Shown piece by piece: positions 8,999 through 17,886 of a DNA stretch of 64,000 nucleotides; the stretch's first letter is position 1; each line of letters starts with the position of its first letter. The stretch is from Planctomycetota bacterium. Lineage in GTDB: Bacteria; Planctomycetota; PLA2; JAEUHO01. The stretch spans positions 124,001-188,000 of the forward strand of contig JAJDEN010000041.1 of the NCBI GenBank assembly GCA_029259775.1, in the 5' to 3' direction. The translations under genes were made by a program, and so were the position numbers. The notes under the pieces are model-generated. The model did no database searches, was not told the DNA's origin, and saw only the letters and a program-made list of their open reading frames with translations.

Positions 8999-11900
8999 CT
9001 AGAACGGCGGGTAGGCGCTCGGGAAGCGGATCGCCAACCACGCGCGCTCACGCGCCGCCCAGTGCTTCCAGCCCAACTCCTTGAGCAACGCGATCTTCAT
9101 CTCCTGCAGTCCGCGGTCATCGGGTTGCTTCGCCATCTGCGCGCGCACGTGCGCCAGGGCGGACGACAAGCGTCCACGGCTGCGCTCGAGGTCCACGCGC
9201 AGCGGCAGGAACCGGCTGCCCTCGACATCCGCCCACGTCTCGAGCTCTGCGAACGTACCGTGGAACGCCTTGCGCTTGGCTTCGCCACCCGACGCCTCCG
9301 CACGCGCCTTGCGCACGAGCGCGTCGATCAGCGCGTCGCGACGCATCTTCATCCGCCGATCCACGACCTTCTCCGCACTCGTCGTCGCCTTGTCCTTGCG
9401 GCCCAGGTGGGCGGCGAGGCGTGCGGTGTCGATCTGGCGAACGATGCGCTTCGCCGCATTGAGCACGCGGTCTGCCGTGCGGCTCGACCGGTACGGGGGG
9501 CCCTTGCCGTCGACCAGCTTGAGTTGCTCGACCAACACAGGGAGGTGCCCCGCGCGCTCGCGCAGGATCTCGGCAGCGAGCTTGGCGAAGGCGTCCTTGT
9601 CGCCCGCCCGGCGCAGGCTGCGCAGCTTGGACACCTTGAGCTCGATGACCTCGTCCTTCAGTGCATCGAGCGGCTTCTCCGGCTTGGCCTTCTCTCCGGG
9701 CTCCGCCTCGTCCTTCTTCTCCGTCTTCTTCGACGGGGCCGGGGGAACCTGCACCGACAGCGGCCACCCGCCCGGCCGACGGCCGGCGCCGAAGCGCTTG
9801 TCGTCCTTCTCGCCCAGGTAGAGCTTCCCGAGAAGCAGGTCGCCCGGCTCGGCGAGCTTGGGGAGGGCCTTGTGAGCAGGCGGGGCGAGGTAGAGGCGGA
9901 CGCGATCGCCTTGCTGCACCTCGCGGGACTTGAAGCGCGGGCTGCTCCCGAGCAGCGCCTCGCCGCTCGGGTAGATCGGCAACCGCACGGAGCTGCCGAG
10001 CTTGATGTCGAGGTAGAGGATCGCCCCGCGCACCTCTTCGAGCCGTAGCGGATCCTCGTGGCGTAGATGCAGTCGCAGGCGGTACGTCCCCTTGGCCAGC
10101 TTGACCGTCTTGTCACCCCAGACGGGACCGGTCGCGACGCGCCGTTTGTTCTTGTCGAACACCATCCAGAGCGCCGACGACCAGGATTCGTAGATGTCCT
10201 CGAAGAAGCCCTGGAACGAAGTCGGACGGACCCGCGCGTCCTCCTCGAGCTCGATGTCGTAGCTCAACACGGCCTCATGGATCACGCGTCCACGCGAGAG
10301 CGTGTCGCGCGAGGCTTCGCCCGGCTGCACCTCGAACTTCACCGGGCGCAACCGGCGCCGGAGCGTCTCGAGCTTGGCCGAGGGCGCCAGTTGCTCCCGA
10401 CCGAACGGCACGGTGACATCGACGTGCGTCACGAGGTCGGCACCGTCCATGTGGACCTTCTCGTTCGCGGGGTGCAGACCGTGGAAGTGGAGTTCCGCCT
10501 CGATCTCGGCGTCCCCGAGGCTTGACCAGTACTGCGCCAGGGCGACCTCGAGGGTGCGATCGCCTGCCACCTTGAAGCTGCGTGCGACCGACGCGCCCGG
10601 GTCGAGCCGCAGGTAGTCCTCGAGGTTGTTCTCCTTGAAGTGCTGGCCGGGCACGAGCTGCTGGGTCTGCAGCACGATCAGCCGCGCCGCTTCCGCGGGC
10701 TTCGGCCCCTCCGATCCGGCCGCGCGCAGACGCGTGAGCTTGAGATCCGCCCAGGTGGCGCCGGCGGGCACGGCGAAGAAGCGCCGCTCGACCGTGCCCT
10801 CGCGGAAGCGGAGGGTCTCTTTCCACGGGGCTTCGGGCGCGAGGAATGAGTCCGGGCGCACGACGGTCACGGGGACACGGAAGATCGCGCCGCGCTCGGG
10901 AGCGTCCGCGTCCAAGGCGAGCACCTCGCCGTAGTGCACGTGACCGGCCTCGAGCTTCGTGGGGTCGACGCGCACCTCGAAGCGTCCACCGCCGTGCTGG
11001 AGCGCCAGATGGCCGGGCACCTCGATCCAGGGCTGGGTTGCCTCGAGACGCAGGCGCATCGAAAACGCGATGCGCGTCTCGTGATCTTCGTCCTCGCGGA
11101 AGTGCGGCTTGATCTGAACGCGCTCCTCGATCACCCGGCTCGTCTCGCCCGGCTCGCGCAGGTACAGGCCCCGCGCGTCGTCGCGCCGGGGGAAGGTGAC
11201 CTGGAAGCGGGCGTCCTCCTCCGGCTTGTCCTTCCAGCGCTCCAGGTAGGCAAAGGCCTCCGGCACCTGGATGAGGCCGCGCCCCATCGCGAAGGGATCG
11301 ATGCCCTCGACCTGCTTCGCGCTGTTGGCGAGCGCGCGGCGGACGCGGTGCGCGGACCAGCCGATGCTCTTGGCCTTGAGCCCTGAGAGCAGCAGCGCGA
11401 CGCCGCCGCAGAGGTTGGGCGCGGACATGGACGTGCCGTTCATGTGCGTGCTGCCCTGCAGCAGCCAGTTGGGCACGGGCGCAACCGCGCCGCCCGGCGC
11501 GCTGAAGTCGACGCCGAGATCCCCATCGGCCGTGGGGCCGCGCGAGGACCACGTGAAGTGCGTCGGGGCCGTTGTCTTCCGGAGCGCGTACTGCGCCTTC
11601 ATCATCTCCGGCGAGACGTAGGCGCCGACGCCGAAGATCGCGGAGGAGGTGCCGCCCGGTGCGACGACGGTCGAGAGCGCGGGTCCCTCGTTGCCGGCGC
11701 TCGAGACGAAGATCACGCCATGCTCGTTCACGACCTCGGCGTAGAGCTTCTCCATGCGCGTCCTGTTGGGCGTCGGTGTCGGCCCGCCGTAGCTCATGTT
11801 GATGAGCTGGCACTTGTTGCGCAGCACCGCGACGAGGCCACGCTCCTCGCCCGTGCCCATGGAACTGGAGCCCATGCGCGTGTCGCCGATCTTGACGGCC

Positions 11901-12832
11901 ACGATCTGCGCGCCCGGGGCGATGCCGTTGAGTTCAGGCTGGTCGGGGTAGTGCGCGGCGACGATGCCCGCCACGTGCGTCCCGTGCGCGCCGCAGTCCA
12001 CGACGATGCTGAGGCGCTTGCCCGCGTCGTAGACGTTGATCCCGTAGTTGAGGCGCGCTTCGTCGCTGAAGGTTCCGTACTTGTGCTCGAGACGGAAGGC
12101 GGCGAGCGCCTTCTCGTCCCCGAGGTCGCCGTCCTCGTCCGTGTCGATGACGGCGCGCCAGACCTTGCCGTCGTGGAAGACGGCGCAGTCATAGACCGGA
12201 CCCGGATCGTCGTAGCCCTTCTGCAGGGCCTTCAGTTGCTCGAGTCGCTTGCCGAGCTCGCGCCGCTGCTTGCGATCCTTGGCCGCGCTCGCATCTTCCA
12301 GAGCGGCGATCTGGCGCACGAGTGCGATCTGCGTCGCCCGCTGGGTCTCGTCCCAGAGCTTGCGACGCTTCTGCTTGAGGCGCGAGACGAGTCGGCTGGG
12401 AAACAGCTCGAACGCCGGCTTGATGCCGACATGCCAGGCGTTCTTGGGGCAGGTCAGCGCGCCGAGGGTGAGCGTACGGCCCGAGAGGCCCTTCAGCTTC
12501 CCGTCCTTCGCCTTGCGCACCATGGAGGTGTCGACGTCGCCGCTGCCGGAGCCGTCGACCAGGTCGACGATCTTGGGCCGTCCGTCGGGCGTCGTCTGCA
12601 GGCCCGGAGCGCCCGGGTCGACCCCCGTGTCGAAGATCGCCACGGTGATGCCCCGGCCATCGGCTTCGGGATGCTTCGCCAGGAAGCGATCCGCGCCGAT
12701 CTCCTTCTTGGGCATCAGCCCGTCCTTGGGGAACGCCGGCGCGCCCTCCTCCTCGGCGCCGGCTCCGAGCGCCAGGACGAGGACGAAGAGGGCCACCAGA
12801 GCGGCGTGTCGCGTGAGGCGAGAAGGGTGCAT
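8999..12832 (-). CDS. secreted subtilisin-like protease of the tripeptidyl-peptidase II type
   Basis: This 1277-residue S8 protease begins with a signal peptide (hydrophobic residues 9-25, cleavage near GAGAEE). The catalytic residues are Asp68 (FDTGVDPGAPG), His283 (GAHGTHVAG), oxyanion Asn381 (SSAGNEGP) and Ser468 (NGTSMSAPN). The insert of about 200 residues between Asp and His, the total length, the N-terminal GLMPKKEIGA segment, KIGDTR, GVGAYVSPEMM and SSRGPTADG all match eukaryotic tripeptidyl-peptidase II as I remember it. The spacings His-Asn (98) and Asn-Ser (87) equal those of the human enzyme (264/362/449). The C-terminal half is beta-sandwich-like, followed by a Lys/Glu/Pro-rich segment near residue 1040 and a helical tail. 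TPP II removes tripeptides from N-termini and forms giant complexes in eukaryotic cytosol; here export implies a role outside the cytoplasm. Confidence 0.9.
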   Translation of the reverse strand: MHPSRLTRHAALVALFVLVLALGAGAEEEGAPAFPKDGLMPKKEIGADRFLAKHPEADGRGITVAIFDTGVDPGAPGLQTTPDGRPKIVDLVDGSGSGDVDTSMVRKAKDGKLKGLSGRTLTLGALTCPKNAWHVGIKPAFELFPSRLVSRLKQKRRKLWDETQRATQIALVRQIAALEDASAAKDRKQRRELGKRLEQLKALQKGYDDPGPVYDCAVFHDGKVWRAVIDTDEDGDLGDEKALAAFRLEHKYGTFSDEARLNYGINVYDAGKRLSIVVDCGAHGTHVAGIVAAHYPDQPELNGIAPGAQIVAVKIGDTRMGSSSMGTGEERGLVAVLRNKCQLINMSYGGPTPTPNRTRMEKLYAEVVNEHGVIFVSSAGNEGPALSTVVAPGGTSSAIFGVGAYVSPEMMKAQYALRKTTAPTHFTWSSRGPTADGDLGVDFSAPGGAVAPVPNWLLQGSTHMNGTSMSAPNLCGGVALLLSGLKAKSIGWSAHRVRRALANSAKQVEGIDPFAMGRGLIQVPEAFAYLERWKDKPEEDARFQVTFPRRDDARGLYLREPGETSRVIEERVQIKPHFREDEDHETRIAFSMRLRLEATQPWIEVPGHLALQHGGGRFEVRVDPTKLEAGHVHYGEVLALDADAPERGAIFRVPVTVVRPDSFLAPEAPWKETLRFREGTVERRFFAVPAGATWADLKLTRLRAAGSEGPKPAEAARLIVLQTQQLVPGQHFKENNLEDYLRLDPGASVARSFKVAGDRTLEVALAQYWSSLGDAEIEAELHFHGLHPANEKVHMDGADLVTHVDVTVPFGREQLAPSAKLETLRRRLRPVKFEVQPGEASRDTLSRGRVIHEAVLSYDIELEEDARVRPTSFQGFFEDIYESWSSALWMVFDKNKRRVATGPVWGDKTVKLAKGTYRLRLHLRHEDPLRLEEVRGAILYLDIKLGSSVRLPIYPSGEALLGSSPRFKSREVQQGDRVRLYLAPPAHKALPKLAEPGDLLLGKLYLGEKDDKRFGAGRRPGGWPLSVQVPPAPSKKTEKKDEAEPGEKAKPEKPLDALKDEVIELKVSKLRSLRRAGDKDAFAKLAAEILRERAGHLPVLVEQLKLVDGKGPPYRSSRTADRVLNAAKRIVRQIDTARLAAHLGRKDKATTSAEKVVDRRMKMRRDALIDALVRKARAEASGGEAKRKAFHGTFAELETWADVEGSRFLPLRVDLERSRGRLSSALAHVRAQMAKQPDDRGLQEMKIALLKELGWKHWAARERAWLAIRFPSAYPPF

Positions 12833-12863
12833 GGGCGGTCATGGCTCCGGGCGGGAAGCCGCC

Positions 12864-12869
12864 GTTGTA
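12864..12869 (-). promoter_or_regulatory. candidate -10 element (TACAAC) for the TPP II-like gene
   Basis: On the minus strand TACAAC stands 31 bases before the ATG at 12832, with CCCGGAG between them. It lies in the 128-base divergent gap shared with the gene starting at 12961. No clear -35 box. Confidence 0.25.
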
Positions 12870-12931
12870 CCCGACGGAACGACCCTCGGCGCCCCGCGGG
12901 CGGACCTGCTGACGCGGCGGCATTTGCCCCG

Positions 12932-12937
12932 TACCAT
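12932..12937 (+). promoter_or_regulatory. candidate -10 element (TACCAT) before 12961
   Basis: TACCAT lies 23 bases before the ATG at 12961, with a strong ribosome site (GGAGGA) between them. No clear -35 box is visible. Confidence 0.35.
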
Positions 12938-12960
12938 CCACCCCCCGACCGGAGGACCCC

Positions 12961-14427
12961 ATGCCCCCCAGACGCCGTCTCGCGCTGCTGCTCCTGGCCG
13001 CGGTGCTCCTGCCGCTGGGCGGTCGGACCGCGGAGGCGCGGGGCGAGCCGCCCAAGGTCCAGGCCGTCCATGACGAGCTGCGCCAGAAGCTGCACGACAT
13101 CGCTGCCTACTGCACGTCCGCCAAGCTCTTCGGCTCGCGCTTCGACATCTACGAGCTCATCCTCTCGATCTGGCCTGCCGACGTGACGGCGCGCAAGTCC
13201 AACGGCTACACCAAGGAAGACATGGACTGGTCCAAGACCGGTCGCAAGCGTCCGCGCAACATGAAGGCGGCCGGCATCCCGACCCTGAAGGCGATGCAAG
13301 CCGACGCCGCCGACTGGTACCTGAAGGAGATCGACGGCGCCGTCAGCGGATTGGCACCGGGCGACGCCGCCGCATGGAAGGGCCGTGCCTTGCGCGAGGC
13401 GGTCGAGTTGGCGCCCACCTACGCCGAGCTGCGTCAGCGCAACGGCGAGGTGATGGGCAAGGGACCCAAGGGCAAGAAGCAGTGGCTGCTCATGGAGACG
13501 ATCCACAGCCGCAAGCGCAGGCCCGCGCTCCAGAAGCTGGCCAAGAAGGCGCTGAAGGCGGTGACCAAGCCGAAGCAGGTCGAGCAGCGCGAGCGCGACA
13601 AGCACAGCACCGTCACGTGGAAGGTCTCCCTCGCCAGCGGGCGCGGGCGCATCCTGGGACTGCCGGACGCGAAGGAGATCGCGCAGGGGCTGGTCAACGC
13701 CGAAGCGACGTTCCCCGTCTTCGAGGAGGCCTTCGGCATCACGTCACCGGGGCCGGCGAGCTACACCCTGTACGTGTTCGACACGATCTCGAAGGGCAAC
13801 GTGTTCATGGCCGGCCGGCCGGGCGTGACCCAGAGCTGGCTCAAGTTCGTCACGCCGCTGATCGCCTGCGGCTTGCCCAAGACCAACGGCATCATCGTGA
13901 AGGCGCCCATGGCCATCACGCGCCTGGAAGCCTGCGCGCGGCAGGTGATGGGATCCCAGATTCGCGGCGCGTTCGGCATCAGCCCGAAGCAGGGCTGGGC
14001 GACGGAGGGCTTCGCGCTCTACCTCGTCTGGAACCTGACCGGAACGCGTCTCATCAACTCCGTCCGCCAGTCGCAGTACGGCGAGAAGCCCGAGCAGGTG
14101 AACCTCGCCAAGCGCCTGCGCGAGCAGGGCACGGACTGGGTCGCGGAAGCCCGCAAGCTGGTCGAAGGCCGCTTCGCGCCGGACCTGCGGCTGCTTCTCG
14201 GCAAGACGGTGAACACCCTCACGCCCGAGGATGTCCTCTACAGCTACGTCTTCGCGATGTACCTGATGGAGGGTCACAAGGAGAAGCTCCCGGCCTTCCT
14301 GCGCGAGCTGACCAAGGTCAAGGGCGCGGGCTTCGACGGCGTCTTCGGCAAGCACCTGGGCTTCGATGTCGCCTCGACCCAGGCGCGGGTGCGGCGCTGG
14401 CTGCGCGAGACCGACGGCATCAAGTAG
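12961..14427 (+). CDS. exported protein with degenerate gluzincin-type peptidase domain
   Basis: The 488-residue protein starts with a signal peptide (LLLLAAVLLPLGG, cleavage near AEARG) after a strong GGAGGA ribosome site. Residues 1-240 are helical and Lys-rich, without a family I know. Residues about 240-360 follow the layout of gluzincin-like metallopeptidases: a 'YTLYVFD' strand, a long helix where HExxH would stand, then WATEGFALYL, which corresponds to the W-x-x-E-G-x-A-x-Y motif carrying the third zinc ligand. The HExxH itself is replaced by LEACAR, so both His ligands and the catalytic Glu are gone and peptidase activity is unlikely. It is divergent from the TPP II-like protease across a 128-base gap, which may hint at a shared role. 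The fold assignment is inference. Confidence 0.6.
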   Translation: MPPRRRLALLLLAAVLLPLGGRTAEARGEPPKVQAVHDELRQKLHDIAAYCTSAKLFGSRFDIYELILSIWPADVTARKSNGYTKEDMDWSKTGRKRPRNMKAAGIPTLKAMQADAADWYLKEIDGAVSGLAPGDAAAWKGRALREAVELAPTYAELRQRNGEVMGKGPKGKKQWLLMETIHSRKRRPALQKLAKKALKAVTKPKQVEQRERDKHSTVTWKVSLASGRGRILGLPDAKEIAQGLVNAEATFPVFEEAFGITSPGPASYTLYVFDTISKGNVFMAGRPGVTQSWLKFVTPLIACGLPKTNGIIVKAPMAITRLEACARQVMGSQIRGAFGISPKQGWATEGFALYLVWNLTGTRLINSVRQSQYGEKPEQVNLAKRLREQGTDWVAEARKLVEGRFAPDLRLLLGKTVNTLTPEDVLYSYVFAMYLMEGHKEKLPAFLRELTKVKGAGFDGVFGKHLGFDVASTQARVRRWLRETDGIK

Positions 14428-14430
14428 CCG

Positions 14431-14444
14431 GGCGCACTAGCGCC
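14431..14444. terminator. small hairpin between convergent genes
   Basis: GGCGC-ACTA-GCGCC forms a 5-base-pair stem in the 9-base gap between the genes ending at 14427 (+) and 14437 (-), overlapping the minus-strand stop. It could serve as a weak bidirectional terminator; there is no T tract. Confidence 0.25.
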
Positions 14445-16418
14445 AGAGCGGGTCGTCTGGCTCCTTGTGCTGCGCCCACCATGACCGGAGCCGCTTGAGC
14501 GTCTCGGCGGGCTCGAGCATGCCAAGGTTCGGAAGCTGGGCGTCCTTGCCCTGGACCGCCGCCAAGCGGTGCATGAGCACGAGCATGTCGCGCATGAGGT
14601 CCGCCATCACGTGGTGCCCTGCGGACCGACGCGTGAAGCCGACGAGCTGCCGCCACATCGAGCGCATGATGCCGTGGCGCGCGCGCCCTGAGAGCTTCGG
14701 GGCCATGCCCCCCAGCGCGGTCAGCGCCGGCGACGTCCGCCACCAGAGCTTCGGGTCCGCGGAGAGGATGCGTTCGCCAAGCCACGTGGCCAGACCAGGC
14801 GGATCGAGCCGCCGGAGCGCTTCCATCGCCGAGCCGTACCAGCCGATGCGGTAGGCGGCCGGGAAGGACACGTCGCGCTTGAGCGACTCGATCGCACGCA
14901 TGGCACGCGGCGCGATGCGGGGATGCAGGCGTGGCAGCGTGTCCAGGGCCTCCAGCGCGACGGCCTGCCAGAGCAGCCGGTCGTTCGCCTTCGCCAGACG
15001 GAAGCGCACCGCAAGCTTCAGGATCACGTCGTCCACGCGGCGCGCCCAGATCTCGTGGCCGGGTGAGACAAAGCCGTCCTTCGTGCGCGACGACGCGTAG
15101 ACGCGCCCCACGAGGCGCAATGCGTCGGTGAGCGGACGCAGCGTCGTCAAGCGCGGCAAGGCGAGCGCCTGCTCCAACCGCTCGACGGCGCCGCGCGCGA
15201 GCGTGAGCGGCGGCGCCGTGGGAGCGGCTTGCTTGCCGTCGTCCTTGGGCGCGGGCCCGCCGCTCGGCGTCGTCACCTTCGGGCGATCGATCGGCCGCGG
15301 CGTCACCGGGTGGTAGGCGGCGGAAGCGCGCAGCAGGAAGAGCAGGGCGAACGACGTGTCCTGCGCGTTGGGCTGCGCGAACCAGCCCTTTTTCTCCGTG
15401 CGCTCGGGTGCCCGGGCACCTGCCCAGCCACCGTGCTTGCCGGCCTGCTCGTCCAGCAGCCAGCGTGCGCCTTCCTGGTACCAGCGGATGCCGCCGACAT
15501 CCTCCAGGTCGAGGAAGATGCACGCCTTCTCGAGCGCGTACAGGCGGTAGTAGGGAAAATGGCCGATGCCGCTTCGTACGCCCTGTGTGCTCAGCATCCA
15601 CTGCGCGTGACGCCGAAGCGCCGCGCTGGCCTTGGCGACGGCGATGCGCATGCGGGCCGCGTCCTCCGGCTTGGCCGCGAGTTCCTCCTTCAGCGCCTCC
15701 CGCGCCAGCGCGAGGTTCGCGGCCCCCATGAAGGTGCCCGTCGGGTAGCCAGCCTTGGCGAGGGGCTTGACGTGCAGCTGGTAGCCGTCCGGGTAGTAGC
15801 CCCAGGACCCGCTCTCGGCCTGAGACGGAGCAGCGCCTCGAGGTGAGTGCGCCAGGCCTTGGTCGCGGTCTTCGCGCCGGCACGCTCCGCGGACCACAGC
15901 CCCAGGGCCGCGAACTGGGCGGTCGACAGATTGGGCGTCGGATCGCCACCCGCCGACCGGTAGCTCCAGTACCCATGATCGCTCTTCGGCGCGCGGCGCA
16001 GCCGATCGTGGATCTGGAAGAGGAACTTCTTCTCGGCCTTCTCGACCTCCATGGCCTGGAGGAGCATGCAGCCAAGGCCTGCCTCGTAGGTTCGGTTGCG
16101 CAGGAGCTTGCGGTGGAACCGCATGAGGTACTTGGTCGCCGCGCGGGCTCCCTTCTGCGCTTCAGGGATCGCCGCATGCCGGAGTGCCAGGCCACCCAGC
16201 ACGGTCTGGCTGCCCTGGCCCAGGATGCTGCCGTTCTTGAACTGCACCTTGCGCAGCACGGCCACGCCCTTGCGAATCGCCTCGTGGATCTCGAGCCGCA
16301 GCTTGTGCTTGATGCCGGCGGCCTTGAGTCGCGCCTCGGTCTCTTCGTAGCCCTCGGCCCACGCGGGCCCGCACAACGTCAGCAGGAGCAGCAGGGCGGG
16401 CAGGGCGGCGCGACGCAC
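14437..16418 (-). pseudogene. squalene-cyclase/prenyltransferase-repeat protein split by a frameshift
   Basis: Two overlapping minus-strand frames encode one protein. The first (from the likely GTG start at 16418 to about 15820) has a signal peptide (LPALLLLLTLCG) and alpha-toroid repeats such as GYWSYRSAGGD...TAQFAALGLW. The second continues with GSWGYYPDGY, MGAANLALAREAL and more repeats to the stop at 14437. The switch lies near 15820-15822: adding a single base to the minus-strand CGTCTCAGGCC would restore LLRLQAESGSWGYY, the expected repeat. So either a recent one-base deletion has broken the gene or the base was lost in sequencing. The restored protein would be about 660 residues, exported and made of terpenoid-cyclase-type toroid repeats, which in such secreted proteins do not imply terpene synthesis. 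A longer start at 16508 would overlap the upstream gene. Confidence 0.75.
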
Positions 16419-16468
16419 ACCCTGAGATAACGTCGAGCGGCAGGCGGTGGGCGTGGGATTCCGGATTG

Positions 16469-17824
16469 CTAGGGACGGCGGGGGACGAGGTCCTTCCCCA
16501 CGACCCAACGGGCTTCGACCTCCTTGCCGGCGGGCACGAAAGCGCGATCGAGTGCGAGCTGCAGCATGAGGGCCTCCGCACGCGGGAGATCCGGCGCCGT
16601 CACGAAGCCGCGATCGGCGCCGATCGTCTCCACCGCGCGGTCGATGGCCGGCCAGCGCCCGTGCAGTTCACGACGCTCCAGGTCACGCACCCACCCGCCG
16701 ACCGCCACGGCGAGGTGCGCCACCAGGAGTACGGCGACGGCCGCTTGGCGGTAGCGGACGACGCGCGCTGACCCGAGCACGCTCCAGAGCGACACGACGA
16801 GCACCGGTAGCAGCGGGGCGAAGAAGCGCGTGCCTTGATCGAAGGGCCAGATGACGTAGAGCAGGGCGTAGAACGGCGCCGACCACAGGAGGACGTCGCG
16901 GTTTCGGCGTGCCAGCCGCCACCACCCCATGGCGACGACGAGCGTCACGAGTCCGTACAGCAGCGTGTTGATGTGCAGCCAAGCGTGCGCAGGCGCGTAG
17001 GCCTTGTGCATGCCGGGGATCAGCAGGCGGCCGACCTCGGCCATGCGCAGGCGCAGCCCCTCGAGCAGCTGTGCGCCGAGACCCTGGCCTGCGTTGACGG
17101 CATGCTCCAGGTAGCCGGCGTTCCACGGCACACTCATGCGTGGCGCGGCCATCGCGCGGTCATGCAGCATCACGGCCACGAAGACCGCGAGCGCAGGCAG
17201 GGCCAGCAGCGCCCACCGCGCGCCGGCGGCCGGCAGTCGTCGCTCGCGGGCGCGCACCGACGACAACAGGACGAGGCCCAGGCCACCGAGCAGTGCCAAA
17301 CCGGCCTGACGCGTGAAGAGGGCCAGAGCGGCGAGGAGGGCCCCGAGCAGCAGGCTGCGGGTGCGCGTTCGACTACGCGCGAGCGGAGCGCCCTGGGTGT
17401 CCGTGTCCGTGTCCGTGTCCGTGTCCGTGAGAAGAATCGCAGACCAGACGAGCGCCGTCATGAAGGCGATCTCGCTCAGCGTGCCGCGGTAGAGCGACCA
17501 CAGGCTCACATTGATCAGAGCCAACGCCGTCAGTGCTGGGGCCGCCTCCCCCACCAGCCGCCGCATCCAGCGCAGGACCCCGACAGCCAGGCACGCGACG
17601 AGGGCCAGATTGAGCAGCGAGAGCAGGAGGAAGGGACGCTCGCCCACGAGGAACAAGGGACTCGCAAGCAGCGGATAGCCCGGCGCGTAGTAGAGGTGCG
17701 GATCGCCGAAGCGAGCGGGCGCACCGTCGGCGATCGAGCGCGCGATCGAGAGGTAGGCCCCAGCGTCGCGCCCCGGCACCCACCACCACGTGATCTGCAG
17801 CGCGAAGAGCACGAACAGGGCCAT
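16469..17824 (-). CDS. GT39-like membrane glycosyltransferase (ArnT/PMT type)
   Basis: The protein is an integral membrane protein with about 11 hydrophobic segments. The first loop contains GRDAGAYLSIARS, where the Asp fits the catalytic Asp after the first helix of GT-C transferases that use polyprenyl-phosphate sugars. YYAPGYPLLASP follows, also typical of this superfamily. The open frame runs on upstream, but that part lies inside the dehydratase gene and has shadow-like composition; I take the ATG at 17824, giving 451 residues. A few residues before this ATG still look protein-like, so an unusual start slightly upstream is possible. A hexanucleotide repeat encodes a (Thr-Asp)n loop. The sugar donor and acceptor cannot be told. 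Confidence 0.65.
   Translation of the reverse strand: MALFVLFALQITWWWVPGRDAGAYLSIARSIADGAPARFGDPHLYYAPGYPLLASPLFLVGERPFLLLSLLNLALVACLAVGVLRWMRRLVGEAAPALTALALINVSLWSLYRGTLSEIAFMTALVWSAILLTDTDTDTDTDTQGAPLARSRTRTRSLLLGALLAALALFTRQAGLALLGGLGLVLLSSVRARERRLPAAGARWALLALPALAVFVAVMLHDRAMAAPRMSVPWNAGYLEHAVNAGQGLGAQLLEGLRLRMAEVGRLLIPGMHKAYAPAHAWLHINTLLYGLVTLVVAMGWWRLARRNRDVLLWSAPFYALLYVIWPFDQGTRFFAPLLPVLVVSLWSVLGSARVVRYRQAAVAVLLVAHLAVAVGGWVRDLERRELHGRWPAIDRAVETIGADRGFVTAPDLPRAEALMLQLALDRAFVPAGKEVEARWVVGKDLVPRRP
17397..17426. repeat. five tandem GTGTCC hexamers inside the GT39-like gene
   Basis: Five exact copies of GTGTCC (GGACAC on the coding strand) encode an alternating Thr-Asp run between two membrane helices. 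Slippage by whole units would keep the frame and change loop length only. Confidence 0.85.
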
Positions 17825-17886
17825 GAGGATCGGGCGCGCGCGCCCGCTCCAGAGCGCCGTCCAAACGCGCGGGGCCGGACCGCCGC

